Shown: positions 1 to 9,253, counted from the stretch's first letter. The stretch is 64,000 bases of DNA from Qipengyuania citrea (GCF_024171405.1 NZ_JALJZT010000002.1:1426001-1490000), one strand, 5' to 3'. Notes: generated from the sequence alone by a model not told the origin. Translations and numbers: made by a program.

Positions 1-596
1 TCCCCCTCGCCCTCGGCATCGCCGCCACCCTGACACTCGCGGGCTGCACCACGCCGGTCGGCCCGGTCGAGGTAACCCGTTTCGTTGCGCCTGAGCAGGC
101 CGCGCAATTGGGCCAGGGCAGCATCTTTGTCGAAACCGCGCCGGGCACCGGCGGCGACAGCCTCGCGCTGGCCCCCTACAAGGCTGCCGTCGCCGAGGAA
201 TTGCGCCGGCTGGGGTATAGCGAAAGCGACCGCAGCGGCGCACGCCAGATCGCGCAGGTATCGCTGTCGCAATACGTAATCGGCAGCGGCGGAAAGCGCA
301 GCCCGGTCAGCGTAGGCGTCGGTGGATCGACCGGCAGTTATGGCTCGGGCGTCGGCGTGGGGATCGGGATCAACCTGGGCGGCGGGGCGAAGGATCGCTT
401 CGGCACCGAGCTTGCTGTAACCATACGCGACGAAGCCACCGGGCAGAGCATCTGGGAAGGCCGCGCCGATTTCCAGCCGCCCGAGAATTCACCCCTTGCG
501 CGGGGCCAGGCGAACGCCCAGACGGTCGCCTCAGCGCTGTTCCGGGAGTTCCCCGGCAACAATGGCGAAACGATAGAAGTAGAGGTTACCGAGTGA
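1..596 (+). CDS. DUF4136-type lipoprotein, 5' end outside window
   Basis: The reading frame is open from base 3 and ends with TGA at 594-596, so the start codon lies before the window. Near its N-terminus is a lipobox-like LTLAGC, so the mature protein probably starts at that Cys as an outer-membrane or periplasmic lipoprotein. The rest alternates short beta-type stretches with a Gly/Val-rich segment (about 310-390) and ends [13 protein letters not shown]. The same ending (FPGNSGETVRI) occurs in the lipoprotein at 54269-54973, which marks the two as paralogs of the DUF4136 type. The molecular function of the family is not known. Its last bases overlap the GTG start of the carboxypeptidase gene, suggesting coupled translation. 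Confidence 0.8.
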   Translation, partial: PLALGIAATLTLAGCTTPVGPVEVTRFVAPEQAAQLGQGSIFVETAPGTGGDSLALAPYKAAVAEELRRLGYSESDRSGARQIAQVSLSQYVIGSGGKRSPVSVGVGGSTGSYGSGVGVGIGINLGGGAKDRFGTELAVTIRDEATGQSIWEGRADFQPPENSPLARGQANAQTVASALFREFPGNNGETIEVEVTE

Positions 597-1732
597 ACGA
601 TATCCGGATCGATTCTGCCTTCGACAGTGGCAATATCGAGGTCCTTTCGGTGGATGGTGCCAGCGCGAAGCTGGCGATCCCGAAGGACACCAATAGCGAT
701 TTCAAACAGTGGTTCCATTTCCGGGTCGCAGGCGCTGCGGGACGCGAGCTGGTACTGATGATCAGCGGCCTCGAACAGAGCGCCTACCCCGGCGGCTGGC
801 CCGATTACGACGCCTGCGTATCCGAGGATCGCGATTACTGGGGCCGCGCAGCCTCGTCCTATGACAAGGATGCCGACGGCGGTACGCTGACGATCCGTTA
901 TACGCCCGCCAGCGATATCGCCTGGTTCGCCTATTTCGCGCCCTATTCGATGGAGCGCCATCACGATCTCATCGCCGAGGCAGCGTCGTCCGAAGGCGTC
1001 GACCATGTCCATCTGGGCACGACGCTCGACGGGCAACCGCTCGATTGCCTCGAAATGGGCGAAGGCCGCTTCAACGTGTGGCTCTATGCGCGCCAGCATC
1101 CGGGCGAAACGCAGGCCGAATGGTGGATGGAAGGCGCGCTCGAAGTGCTGACCGATCCCGCCGACAGCGTGGGCCGCGAATTGCGCAAGCGGTGCCGCCT
1201 GCATCTGGTGCCCAATTGCAACCCCGACGGCTCGAAGCGCGGCAATCTGCGCGTCAACGCCGCGGGATCGAACCTCAACCGCGAATGGGAAAACCCGACC
1301 GCGGAAAAATCACCCGAAGTCCTCGCGATCCGCAACCACATGGACAAGACTGGCGTCGATTTCGCAATGGACGTCCACGGCGACGAGGCGATCCCCGTCA
1401 GCTTCCTTGCCGGTTTCGAAGGCATCCCCAGCTGGACCGACGAACAGGGCGAACGCTACTATCGCTACGAAGCGATCCTCGACCGCCGCACACCCGATTT
1501 CCAGACCGAACTGGGCTATACCAAGTCGGCACCGGGCCGGGCCAATCTGTCGATGAGCACCAACCAGGTCGCCGAACGCTTCGGCGCGACTGCGATGACG
1601 CTGGAAATGCCCTATAAGGACAACAAGGCCAATCCCGAGCCCGAACAGGGCTGGAGCCCGGAACGCTGCAAGATGCTCGCACGCGACTGCCTCGCTTCAT
1701 TGCTCGAGCTGATCGAAACACAGGACAGCTGA
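593..1732 (+). CDS. M14 family zinc carboxypeptidase (cytosolic carboxypeptidase-like)
   Basis: A 379-residue metallocarboxypeptidase. An N-terminal beta-rich domain (about 1-120) precedes the M14 catalytic domain, as in the cytosolic carboxypeptidase branch. Zinc ligands are visible as HPGE (His169, Glu172) and His262 in DVHGD. NCNPDG and the GSNLNREW segment (about 209-232) supply the substrate-binding Asn/Arg residues, and Glu338 in LEMPYKDN is the expected catalytic Glu. No signal peptide is seen, so it should act in the cytoplasm, removing C-terminal residues from peptides or proteins. The start is GTG, overlapping the TGA of the preceding lipoprotein gene. The natural substrate cannot be told from sequence. 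Confidence 0.88.
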   Translation: MNDIRIDSAFDSGNIEVLSVDGASAKLAIPKDTNSDFKQWFHFRVAGAAGRELVLMISGLEQSAYPGGWPDYDACVSEDRDYWGRAASSYDKDADGGTLTIRYTPASDIAWFAYFAPYSMERHHDLIAEAASSEGVDHVHLGTTLDGQPLDCLEMGEGRFNVWLYARQHPGETQAEWWMEGALEVLTDPADSVGRELRKRCRLHLVPNCNPDGSKRGNLRVNAAGSNLNREWENPTAEKSPEVLAIRNHMDKTGVDFAMDVHGDEAIPVSFLAGFEGIPSWTDEQGERYYRYEAILDRRTPDFQTELGYTKSAPGRANLSMSTNQVAERFGATAMTLEMPYKDNKANPEPEQGWSPERCKMLARDCLASLLELIETQDS

Positions 1733-1741
1733 GCGCGGGCT

Positions 1742-1915
1742 TCAGTCGTCGAGGATCTTGCGCGACACCTCGTCCATCGTGCCGGTGACCAGCAGCGGCT
1801 GGCCGCCGACGATACCGACGGTGGTCTGGCCGTTTTCGGCCGCACGCAGCCAAGCGATATTGGACGCAACTACGAGGTAGTTTCCGCCACGCGAATCAAG
1901 GGCAACGAATTTCAT
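1742..1915 (-). CDS. 57-residue FlbD-like small protein
   Basis: A short gene (57 codons plus TAA-class stop) beginning MKFVALDSRGGNYLVVAS, with a GGAG-containing leader before the ATG. It is the last gene of a leftward run and lies 71 bp downstream of the LD-carboxypeptidase gene. Its layout, a beta hairpin around a Gly-Gly-Asn turn, a hydrophobic strand, a Val-Gly-Ile-Val strand and a C-terminal helix (MDEVSRKIL), resembles the small FlbD family found in flagellar clusters. No flagellar gene is nearby, so a role in motility is not supported. The resemblance is by eye only. Confidence 0.6.
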   Translation of the reverse strand: MKFVALDSRGGNYLVVASNIAWLRAAENGQTTVGIVGGQPLLVTGTMDEVSRKILDD

Positions 1916-1986
1916 AATGGGGGGTGTCTCCTGACCCTCCCCCGATAGCCCGAAACCGCCGGGGAAGCGATCAAGATCGCGTGGCT

Positions 1987-3006
1987 TCAGGCAACAGCCG
2001 GTTCGAGCATCCGGAGCGTCCGCGAATCGGCGTCCAGTTCGACAGGGACATTGACGGGCAGGCACAGCTGGTTGCGGACATGGCCGGTGTTGAAGCCCGC
2101 GATCACCGGCTTGCCCAGATCGCCCAGATGCCGGTCGAGCACATCGTCGAGCGTAAACCCCACATAGTCGGGATCGCGCACCGTGCAGCGGGTGCATTGG
2201 CCGAAGACCACGCCCACCACGCGTTCGAATACCCCGGCCAGCCGCAATTGCTGAAGCATGCGGTCGACGCGGTAAGGCTCTTCATTGATGTCCTCGAGAA
2301 ACAGGATCGCGCCATCGAAGTCGGGAAGCCAGCCCGTTCCCATCAAGGTCGAGAGGATCGTCAGATTCCCGCCCAGCAACCGCCCGCGCGCGGTGCCGGG
2401 AACGAGGGTGCGTGCGGGCCGGCCGGTCGCTTCCTCGATCCTCCCGCCGCCGAGCACCGGCGTTCCCCCGGCAAAGGCGATGCGCCACAGACTGTCCCAG
2501 CTTTCCCCCTCCCACCGGCTCGCGGCATTGGGGGCATGCAGCGTCGGGAACCCGGCACGTGCAGCGATCGCGAGATGCAGCGCGCTGGTATCGCTGTAGC
2601 CGATCAGCAGCTTGGGATTGGCGCGGATCGTGTCCCAGTCGAGCAGCGGGAGGATGCGTGCCCCGCCCCAGCCCCCGCGCACCGCGAAGATCGCGCGGAC
2701 ATCGGGCGCGGCAAACATGGCCACGATATCCGCCGCCCGGTCCGCATCATTGCCCGCGAGATAGCCTTCCTGGTCCGCAACATGCGTGCCAAGCTGGGGG
2801 ACCAGCCCCATGCCGCGGATCCAGTGGATCGCGCGGTCGAGTTCATCGGGTAGCGTCACGGCGCTCGCGGGGGCGACGAGGCCCACCGTATCGCCCTGCC
2901 GCAGCCGCGGCGGCTTGCGCGGAGACGCTGCTGCCAGTCGGCCCGGCGCCACGGCTGCACCCGCCAGCCCGCCAAGCAGGCCCAGCGCGGTACGCCGCGC
3001 GATCAT
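1987..3006 (-). CDS. S66 family muramoyltetrapeptide LD-carboxypeptidase, exported
   Basis: A 339-residue peptidase S66 protein, which cleaves the L-Lys/DAP-D-Ala bond of recycled murein tetrapeptides. The N-terminus MIARRTALGLLGGLAGAA is a Tat-type or lipid-free signal sequence, so it is probably periplasmic, unlike cytoplasmic E. coli LdcA. The nucleophile sits in GYSDTSALH (Ser138), preceded by RGGWGGARILP. A Glu-rich EDINEEPYR segment and GHVRNQ near the C-terminus supply the Glu and His of the S66 triad. I chose the ATG at 3006 rather than a longer upstream frame because it overlaps the cdd stop as ATGA, the usual translational coupling. Confidence 0.85.
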   Translation of the reverse strand: MIARRTALGLLGGLAGAAVAPGRLAAASPRKPPRLRQGDTVGLVAPASAVTLPDELDRAIHWIRGMGLVPQLGTHVADQEGYLAGNDADRAADIVAMFAAPDVRAIFAVRGGWGGARILPLLDWDTIRANPKLLIGYSDTSALHLAIAARAGFPTLHAPNAASRWEGESWDSLWRIAFAGGTPVLGGGRIEEATGRPARTLVPGTARGRLLGGNLTILSTLMGTGWLPDFDGAILFLEDINEEPYRVDRMLQQLRLAGVFERVVGVVFGQCTRCTVRDPDYVGFTLDDVLDRHLGDLGKPVIAGFNTGHVRNQLCLPVNVPVELDADSRTLRMLEPAVA

Positions 3007-3410
3007 CCGAGGCTCGCGGGTCCGAAAGCGTCGGGCAAAAGGTCGGACAGGCGCACCTTGCGGACGTTGTCCGGCCCCACGCAGAGCACTTCGGGATCGG
3101 TCCCACCAAGCTGCGCGAGCTCGTTGAGCACTTGCCGGCAGCGCCCGCAGGGGGTGATGGGATCGGCCCCCGGCCCGGTCACCGCCACCGCTACGAGCCC
3201 GCCGCGCACGCCATCGGCCATCGCTTTCGAAACCGCGACCGCCTCGGCGCACAGCGCGAGGCCGTAGCTTGCATTCTCGATATTGGTTCCGGTCACCACG
3301 CTGCCGTCGGCAAAGCGCAGGGCGGCGCCCACCGCGAAGTTCGAATAGGGCGAGTAGGAATGGCGCGAAGCCGCACGGGCGGCGGCGATCAGCTCTTCAT
3401 CGGTCATCAC
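3003..3410 (-). CDS. cdd: Cytidine deaminase
   Basis: A 135-residue homotetrameric-type cytidine deaminase that converts cytidine or deoxycytidine to uridine for pyrimidine salvage. The zinc site is complete: CAEA (Cys54, catalytic Glu56) and PCGRC (Cys88, Cys91). The N-terminal SPYSNFAVGAAL and TNIENASYG segments bind the nucleoside. Start is GTG at 3410 or ATG three bases later (GAGG lies 6-9 bases before them). The gene lies 7 bp after the GH25-like gene and overlaps the S66 peptidase gene by ATGA, placing it in the same leftward operon. Confidence 0.93.
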   Translation of the reverse strand: MMTDEELIAAARAASRHSYSPYSNFAVGAALRFADGSVVTGTNIENASYGLALCAEAVAVSKAMADGVRGGLVAVAVTGPGADPITPCGRCRQVLNELAQLGGTDPEVLCVGPDNVRKVRLSDLLPDAFGPASLG

Positions 3411-3417
3411 GATATCC

Positions 3418-4146
3418 TCAGGGCCGGACCACGACCCAGCGTAACGGCTCCTGCGCCGCTTCGGTCTGGTACCAGCGATTGGCGGTCCACATCAGCCAGG
3501 GGCGTGTGGAATATTCGGGTTCGAACCAGCTGCGGGTCAGCCACAATTGCCGGTCGAAGCGGCGCGACGGGGCATAGGCCGCCTCGAAATCCTCGACCGG
3601 GGCCAGGATGGCGGGTTTGCCCGCATGCGCCTCGATCTGGTTGACCAGCGTCGTCAGTTCGCTCTGCACCGCGGCGTCCGATACCCGCGTCGGGCAATCG
3701 CCCGCGGTCTTCTCAAGCAGGATCGCCGGCGGCAGCAGCTCGGCATCGCGCGGGACCATGGTGACGAAATTGCCCGATTGTCCATCGGCCACGGCGCAGG
3801 GATCGAAGCGATGCGCCGCACCGACCTGCAGACCGGCATTGCGCGCACGGGCGAAGTTCGGCCCGAAACCGGCGTCCTTGCGCGCGGCCCCGTCGCTGGC
3901 CTCGAGATAGACGAACTGGGCGCCGAGCCCGGCCAGCGTGTCGAAATCGACCGCGCCATCGCCTGCACTCACCAGCGCGCCCTGGTCGGGCCAAAGCTCC
4001 TCGTCCGGCCGCCAGTCGCGTCCTTCGTGCCAGGCATAGGCCGCCCCGATCAGGGCGATGAGCACCAGGAACATGGCGGTCTTGCCTGCGCGCGACAGCA
4101 CCGGGGGAAGGCGAACCGTGCGCCGTTTGCGTCCGCGTTTGGCCAT
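3418..4146 (-). CDS. GH25 lysozyme-like membrane-anchored protein, catalytic residues missing
   Basis: 242 residues: a basic N-terminus (KRGRKRR), one membrane helix (about residues 25-40), then a fold that follows GH25 muramidases in order. The first strand GALVSAGDG, the strand LGAQFVYLEAS, the GFGPNFARARNAGLQVGAAHRF segment and a final beta strand with WTANRWYQ are recognisable. The residues that make GH25 enzymes active are not all present: the first-strand Asp is a Leu, and the DxE pair reads as ILLEK, keeping Glu but not Asp. I infer a membrane-tethered, periplasmic, probably non-hydrolytic murein-binding domain. It sits between UPF0262 and cdd in one operon. Confidence 0.68.
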   Translation of the reverse strand: MAKRGRKRRTVRLPPVLSRAGKTAMFLVLIALIGAAYAWHEGRDWRPDEELWPDQGALVSAGDGAVDFDTLAGLGAQFVYLEASDGAARKDAGFGPNFARARNAGLQVGAAHRFDPCAVADGQSGNFVTMVPRDAELLPPAILLEKTAGDCPTRVSDAAVQSELTTLVNQIEAHAGKPAILAPVEDFEAAYAPSRRFDRQLWLTRSWFEPEYSTRPWLMWTANRWYQTEAAQEPLRWVVVRP

Positions 4147-4156
4147 GCGCTCCCCC

Positions 4157-4660
4157 TCAGCCCTTGATATGCAGCACGCAGATCAGCGTGAACAGGCGGC
4201 GGGCGGTGGCGAAATCGGTCTCGATCTTCCCCTCGAGCCGCTCCATGAGCAGTTCGGCGGCCTGATTGTGGACGCCGCGGCGGGCCATGTCGATGGTCTC
4301 GATCTCCGACGGGGTGGCCTTGCGGATGGCCTGGTAATAGCTGTCGCAGATCGCGAAATATTCGCGGATCAGGCGGCGGAAACGCGCCAGGCCGAGCAGC
4401 AATTCCTCGAGCAATTGCTGCTGTTCGTCGGCGATTTCCATCAGTAATCGCCCGTCGCGCACGGCGAGCTTGAGGCGGTAGGGCCCATCGGCGCCGCGTT
4501 CGGCCGCGCGCAGCGGCTTGAAGGTATTTTCCTCGATCAGGTCGAAGATCGCGATCCGCCGTTCCTGCTCGATATCGGCATTGCGCCAGATGATCGTCTC
4601 CTCGTCGAGCTCGATATGCGCGATGCGATGGTCGCCCGGGGAGGTTGCGGAATCGGTCAT
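4157..4660 (-). CDS. UPF0262 family protein
   Basis: A 167-residue protein of the alphaproteobacterial UPF0262 family. Recognisable segments are the N-terminal IAHIELDEETI, the FDLIEENTF stretch, and a helical C-terminal half with RGVHNQAAELL and TARRLFTLICVLHIKG. No signal peptide or membrane helix is present. The function is unknown. The ATG at 4660 was chosen because upstream codons in the same frame run into the divergent dnaB leader. It heads the leftward run that continues into the GH25-like gene 10 bp downstream. Confidence 0.88.
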   Translation of the reverse strand: MTDSATSPGDHRIAHIELDEETIIWRNADIEQERRIAIFDLIEENTFKPLRAAERGADGPYRLKLAVRDGRLLMEIADEQQQLLEELLLGLARFRRLIREYFAICDSYYQAIRKATPSEIETIDMARRGVHNQAAELLMERLEGKIETDFATARRLFTLICVLHIKG

Positions 4661-4799
4661 GGCTGGGTGCTGCTTTCGCAGAGATAGGCAGGGTGCGGCA
4701 AGGGCTTGGCGATGTGTCCCCACTATCCACAACCCGTACGAAAAATTTAGCTGCCCAAATTCCTTGTCATCCATGCACGGCGAAGCGCATCAGGGCGCG

Positions 4800-6320
4800 A
4801 TGCCCGATACCGACCTTCTTGTCCCCGCCGACGATTCGACTTCCACGAAACCGGCGAAGGGCCCCGTCCTGCCCGCCAACCTCGAAGCCGAAGCCGCGTT
4901 CCTCGGCGCGGTGCTGATCGACAACAAGGTGATCGAGGAACTGACCACGCCGCTGATGGCGGAGCATTTCCACGAGCCGGTGCACCAGCGCATCTACGAA
5001 CGCGTGCTGCGGCTGCTCGATCGCAATTCGGTGGCCACGCCGGTCACGCTGCGGCCCTATTTCGAAGCCGACGAAGCGCTCAAGCAATTGGGCGGGGTGA
5101 CCTATCTCGCGCAGCTCACCGCCGACGGGCAGGGCCTGCTTCACCCGCGCCAGCTGGCCGAACAGATCTACGACCTTGCGCTGCTGCGCGAACTGGTCAG
5201 CGTCGGGCGCAATCTCGTCGAAGGCGCGCTCGACACCTCGGACGAGGTCGAGCCGCTGCGTAAGATCGAGCAGGCCGAAGCCGATCTCTACCGCGTGGCC
5301 GAAGGTGCCAGTTCGGGCAATGAAGCGCAGACCTTCCGCAAGGCTGCCTTCGGCGCGCTGGAAGTCGTCCAGGCAGCGATGAATTCGGGCGGGCGGTTTT
5401 CGGGCAAGACCACCGGTCTCGACACGATCAACGACAAGACCAGCGGCCTGCACAATTCGGACCTCGTGATCCTCGCCGGCCGTCCGGCGATGGGCAAGAC
5501 CTCGCTCGCCACCAATATCGCCTTCAACGCCGCGCGCCGGCTGATGGACGATCAGAAAGCGGGCATCGAGCCCGACAAGTCGCCGGGCGCGGGTGTCGCC
5601 TTCTTCAGCCTCGAAATGAGCGCCGACCAGCTAGCCACGCGTATCCTCGCGGAACAGGCCGAAATCTCGAGCGAGAAGCTGCGTTCGGGTAAGCTCAGCC
5701 GCGAGGAATTCCAGCGCCTCAGCTTCGCCAGTCAGGAACTGACCGATCTCCCGCTGTATATCGACGACACCCCCGCACTGACCATCGGCGCGCTGCGCAC
5801 CCGCGCGCGGCGGCTCAAGCGGCGGCACAATATCGGGCTCGTCATCGTCGACTATCTGCAATTGCTGCAGGGTTCGGGGCGCGCCAGCGACAACCGTGTG
5901 AACGAAATCTCGGAGATCAGCCGGGGCCTCAAGACGCTGGCCAAGGAACTGCATGTCCCGGTCGTAGCGCTGTCGCAGCTCAGCCGTCAGGTCGAACAGC
6001 GCGAGGACAAGCGCCCGCAGCTGTCCGATTTGCGCGAATCGGGCTCGATCGAGCAGGACGCCGACATGGTGTGGTTCATCTTCCGCGCCGAATATTACCA
6101 CAACGCGCTCAAGCCCGACACGCCCGACGAAACCTCGTCGGAAGAAGTGCGGATGAAATATGCCGAATGGGAAGCGCGCCATCTCGAACTGGTCAACAAG
6201 GCCACGCTGATCGTTTCCAAGCAGCGTCACGGCTCGACCGGCAACGTCCCGCTGCTGTTCCACAGCGAGTTCACCAAATTCAGCAGTCCCGACGTGCGCC
6301 ACTACGACGATTACGAATAG
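4800..6320 (+). CDS. dnaB: Replicative DNA helicase DnaB
   Basis: A 506-residue DnaB. The N-terminal primase-interacting domain starts at PANLEAEAAFLGAVL (about residues 25-130) and is joined by a linker to the RecA-like motor. Walker A is GRPAMGKTS (227-235), Walker B is IVDYLQLLQ, and QLSRQVEQR plus the SGSIEQDAD segment give the later helicase motifs. It unwinds DNA ahead of the replisome as a hexamer. ATG at 4773 (nine residues more) is an alternative start; neither has a strong ribosome site. The gene is divergent from UPF0262. Confidence 0.95.
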   Translation: MPDTDLLVPADDSTSTKPAKGPVLPANLEAEAAFLGAVLIDNKVIEELTTPLMAEHFHEPVHQRIYERVLRLLDRNSVATPVTLRPYFEADEALKQLGGVTYLAQLTADGQGLLHPRQLAEQIYDLALLRELVSVGRNLVEGALDTSDEVEPLRKIEQAEADLYRVAEGASSGNEAQTFRKAAFGALEVVQAAMNSGGRFSGKTTGLDTINDKTSGLHNSDLVILAGRPAMGKTSLATNIAFNAARRLMDDQKAGIEPDKSPGAGVAFFSLEMSADQLATRILAEQAEISSEKLRSGKLSREEFQRLSFASQELTDLPLYIDDTPALTIGALRTRARRLKRRHNIGLVIVDYLQLLQGSGRASDNRVNEISEISRGLKTLAKELHVPVVALSQLSRQVEQREDKRPQLSDLRESGSIEQDADMVWFIFRAEYYHNALKPDTPDETSSEEVRMKYAEWEARHLELVNKATLIVSKQRHGSTGNVPLLFHSEFTKFSSPDVRHYDDYE

Positions 6321-6321
6321 G

Positions 6322-7503
6322 TCAGATGCCCAGGTTGAGCCTGCGGGTCACCGTGTAATCGATCACCGAGACCAGCAGCCAGCTGAGGTTCCAGCGGATG
6401 CGGTTCCACAGCGTCGCGCGCCGCTTGTGCAGGGGCACCGTGATGCGCTGCGACGCGGCGATCTGCTCGCTGACGAAGGCACGCATCCGGTCGGCCAGCG
6501 CGGCATCTTCCACCTTCAGCATCAACTCGAGATTGATATAGAGGCTGCGCATGTCGAAATTGGCGCTGCCGAGATAGACGGCATCGTCGAGCACGATCAG
6601 CTTGGTGTGCAGCTTGCACGGCGCGAACTCCCAGATCTGCGCACGTTTCGACAGCAGGTAGGAATAAAGCGAGCGGCTCGCCCCGATGGTCGCGCCATTG
6701 TCCGACTTGCCCGCCATCACCAACCGCGTCGCGCCCTTTTGCGCGATCGCGCCCATGCGGCGCAGCAACCGCTTGGGCGGGCTGAAATAGGCCATGAACA
6801 TGTCGAGCCGTTCGCCGTTCAGCAGATCGTCCGACACGCAGCGTGCCCAGCTCGACAGGCCGCGCGTCGGCCCGCCGACCAGCCAGGTGACCCCCGGCTG
6901 CTGCCATTGCCAGTCGCGCACCGTCCGCGCGATTTCGCGCGCATGCTGTTCCTCGCGCTCGGTCCAGTGACGCAGCCGGGCATACCAGTCGTTGAGGCCT
7001 TCGACCGCCGATCCCTCGATGACGATGCCGAGATCGGCCCAGCCATTTTGTTCGGGCGGCGCGAAATAGGCATCGGCGATGTTGAACCCGCCGAACATCG
7101 CACGCACGCCATCCGCAATCACCAGCTTCTGGTGGTTGCGAATCAGATAGCGCCGCGTCCATTTGGCGGAAAAGCGCAGGCACACGCCGTCGGCATCGGT
7201 CAGCGGGCGCAGGAAATCATCGCTCGCACCCGCACCGAACTGGTCGACGATCAGCGTTACGCGAACCCCGCGCCGCGCCGCCGCGGCAAGTGCGTCGCGA
7301 AACTGCGCCCCGACGCCGTCTTCGGCAAAGATGTAGAAGCACACATCGAGCCGCGTGCGCGCGCTTTCGACCAGGTCGAACAGCGCTGCGCGCCGGTCCG
7401 CCCCCGCCGGATAGAAGACCAGCCGCTGCCCCGCGGCCTCGGCCTCGAACGGCGCCGGTTCGGCATAATCCGCATTGCGGTCGGCAGCTTCGGCAGTTCC
7501 CAT
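6322..7503 (-). CDS. Phospholipase D-like protein, cardiolipin synthase type
   Basis: 393 residues with two complete HKD motifs: HQKLVIAD (His124, Lys126, Asp131) followed by FGGFNIAD, and HTKLIVLD (His299, Lys301, Asp306) followed by LGSANFDMRS. This two-domain arrangement is that of ClsB/ClsC-type cardiolipin synthases, which join two phosphatidylglycerols or PG with PE. Unlike ClsA it has no N-terminal membrane pair, so it is probably peripheral. The last ~30 residues are basic and aromatic (WNRIRWNLSWLL), fitting membrane contact. It is convergent with dnaB, one base from its stop, and divergent from rpoZ. Confidence 0.82.
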   Translation of the reverse strand: MGTAEAADRNADYAEPAPFEAEAAGQRLVFYPAGADRRAALFDLVESARTRLDVCFYIFAEDGVGAQFRDALAAAARRGVRVTLIVDQFGAGASDDFLRPLTDADGVCLRFSAKWTRRYLIRNHQKLVIADGVRAMFGGFNIADAYFAPPEQNGWADLGIVIEGSAVEGLNDWYARLRHWTEREEQHAREIARTVRDWQWQQPGVTWLVGGPTRGLSSWARCVSDDLLNGERLDMFMAYFSPPKRLLRRMGAIAQKGATRLVMAGKSDNGATIGASRSLYSYLLSKRAQIWEFAPCKLHTKLIVLDDAVYLGSANFDMRSLYINLELMLKVEDAALADRMRAFVSEQIAASQRITVPLHKRRATLWNRIRWNLSWLLVSVIDYTVTRRLNLGI

Positions 7504-7542
7504 CGCGGAGGGCTTAGCCGCTTGTCCGCACCGCGCAAATCC

Positions 7543-7571
7543 TTGACTATTTCGCGCGCGGAACCTATGTG
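7543..7571 (+). promoter_or_regulatory. Sigma-70-type promoter for rpoZ
   Basis: TTGACT (7543-7548), a 17-base spacer and TATGTG (7566-7571) lie 43 bases before the rpoZ start. The match to -35/-10 consensus and the spacing are good for an alphaproteobacterial housekeeping promoter. No experimental support. Confidence 0.6.
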
Positions 7572-7613
7572 GCGCGCTTTCCCGGAATCACTTGATTTGC
7601 ATCGGAGTGCCCC

Positions 7614-7958
7614 ATGGCGCGCGTTACCGTCGAAGACTGCGTAGACAAGGTCCCCAATCGTTTCGATCTCGTCCTGCTGGCTGCCCAGCGGGCGCGCGAG
7701 ATTTCGGGCGGTGCGGAGCTGACCGTCGATCGCGATCGCGACAAGAACCCGGTCGTCGCGCTGCGCGAGATCGCCGAACAGACGATCAAGCCCAAGGAAC
7801 TGCACGAAGCCGCGGTTACCAATCTGCAGAAGATCCTGCCCGACGACGATGACGAGATGGATGAAGTCGGCTCGCTCAGCCAGTCGGCCGAAGCATTGCG
7901 GATTACCGCCTCGGCCCCGACGCGCTCGACCTCGATCGGCGCCGATTACGACGGCTGA
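7614..7958 (+). CDS. rpoZ: RNA polymerase omega subunit
   Basis: 114 residues beginning [20 protein letters not shown], the omega signature, followed by AAQRAREI and [11 protein letters not shown] that clamp the beta-prime C-terminus. The C-terminal tail (DDDDEMDE, then a Ser/Ala/Thr-rich end) is longer and more acidic than in E. coli omega, as is usual in alphaproteobacteria. It helps assemble RNA polymerase and, in many bacteria, forms part of a ppGpp site. It has its own promoter and a strong terminator follows, so it is probably monocistronic. Confidence 0.95.
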   Translation: MARVTVEDCVDKVPNRFDLVLLAAQRAREISGGAELTVDRDRDKNPVVALREIAEQTIKPKELHEAAVTNLQKILPDDDDEMDEVGSLSQSAEALRITASAPTRSTSIGADYDG

Positions 7959-7983
7959 GCCGTTCGCCACATCGATATGTTTG

Positions 7984-8011
7984 AAAAGGCCGCCCATCGG
8001 GCGGCCTTTTT
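7984..8011 (+). terminator. Intrinsic terminator after rpoZ
   Basis: Perfect 8-bp stem GGCCGCCC (7988-7995) / GGGCGGCC (7999-8006), loop ATC, followed by five Ts. It starts 26 bases after the rpoZ stop. Confidence 0.88.
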
Positions 8012-8065
8012 GCATTGCAGCATAGGGGCCGAGCGCATTACCCTGTCCCGCGACAGGGAGGCAGC

Positions 8066-9247
8066 ATGACCGATATCGCAGAAGGGCTCGGGACAGCCGT
8101 GGAAGGCGGGTTGTTTGCGCGCGCCGTGGCCGGCAAGTCGAGCCGGGCGACAACGCTTAGCAAGGGCCATTTCTCCGAGGGTGCATGCCTCAACTGCGGC
8201 ACCGAACTGATTGGCGACCATTGCCATTCCTGCGGACAGCAGGCGCATCTGCACCGCACACTGAGCGCGTTCATGCACGATCTGCTGCACGGGGCGCTTC
8301 ACTTCGATGGCAAGACCTGGCGCACGCTGCCGCTGCTGGTCGCCAAGCCCGGCGAACTGACCCGGCGCTACATCGATGGTCAGCGCAAGCGCTTCGTCAG
8401 CCCGATGGCGCTATTCCTGTTCTGCATCTTCCTGATGTTTGCCGTGTTCCAGATCGCCGGGATCAGCGCGCCCGTCGACATCCCCGGCGACACCGACGCG
8501 CAATTGCAGGAACTGACTGCCGAGCAGCAAAACGAATTGCTCGAACGGCGCGATCTCTTCGCTTCGCGCGTAAATGATCCCGAGATCAGCGAGACGCGCA
8601 GGGAACGCGCGCAGGAATCGCTGGCCGATGTCGAACGCCAGCTCGATGCGTTGGTAAAGGCGCGCAGCGAGCTGCCCTTTCTTGGCGAACCGAACGCAGG
8701 CGCACGCCCCGCCGTTGCAGCAGAAGCGCCCAAGGAAGGCAGCGACACTGAAATTGCACCGGCGGACGCAAACAGCGAACTGGTCACGGTCGAAGGCTGG
8801 GAAGGCGAGCTGGAAAGCGTTCCCTGGTTCCAGGCCGCGGTCAAGAAGTGGCGCATGAACCCCGGGCTCATGCTCTACAAGTTGCAGACCAACTTCTACA
8901 AGTTCAGCTGGCTCCTGATTCCGCTCTCGATACCCTTTGTTTGGGTGCTGTTCGCGTGGAAGCGCGCATTCAGGGCATATGACCATGCGATCTTCGTCAC
9001 CTACTCGCTGAGCTTCATGACGCTGTTCATTCTGGCAATTGTGCTGGCGGGTCTCGCCGGTGCGGGCGCCTCGACCATGACGCTGTTGTCGATCTTCGTC
9101 CCGCCGGTCCACATCTACAAACATTTGCGCGGCACCTACCGGCTATCGCGCTTCTCGGCGCTATGGCGACTGGCGGTGCTCAGCGTCGCGATCATGTTCA
9201 TTCTCTTGATGTTCACCGCGCTCCTGGCGCTGCTCGGGCTCTACTGA
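8066..9247 (+). CDS. DUF3667 domain membrane protein
   Basis: 393 residues. A zinc-ribbon-like pair CLNCG...CHSCG (about residues 37-57) precedes a conserved segment (FDGKTWRTLPLLVAKPGELTRRY) and a first membrane helix after VSPMALFLFC, the pattern of DUF3667. A long charged, helical loop (about 150-265) follows, then three or four membrane helices at the C-terminus. Function is unknown for the family. The start at 8066 is set by GGGAGG five bases upstream; a longer frame from 8015 would run into the rpoZ terminator. Confidence 0.82.
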   Translation: MTDIAEGLGTAVEGGLFARAVAGKSSRATTLSKGHFSEGACLNCGTELIGDHCHSCGQQAHLHRTLSAFMHDLLHGALHFDGKTWRTLPLLVAKPGELTRRYIDGQRKRFVSPMALFLFCIFLMFAVFQIAGISAPVDIPGDTDAQLQELTAEQQNELLERRDLFASRVNDPEISETRRERAQESLADVERQLDALVKARSELPFLGEPNAGARPAVAAEAPKEGSDTEIAPADANSELVTVEGWEGELESVPWFQAAVKKWRMNPGLMLYKLQTNFYKFSWLLIPLSIPFVWVLFAWKRAFRAYDHAIFVTYSLSFMTLFILAIVLAGLAGAGASTMTLLSIFVPPVHIYKHLRGTYRLSRFSALWRLAVLSVAIMFILLMFTALLALLGLY

Positions 9248-9253
9248 CACAGC

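Noticed and set aside
4723..4731. DnaA-box-like CTATCCACA near dnaB
   Set aside because: One mismatch and a single copy; without a cluster or AT-rich unwinding region it does not support an origin.
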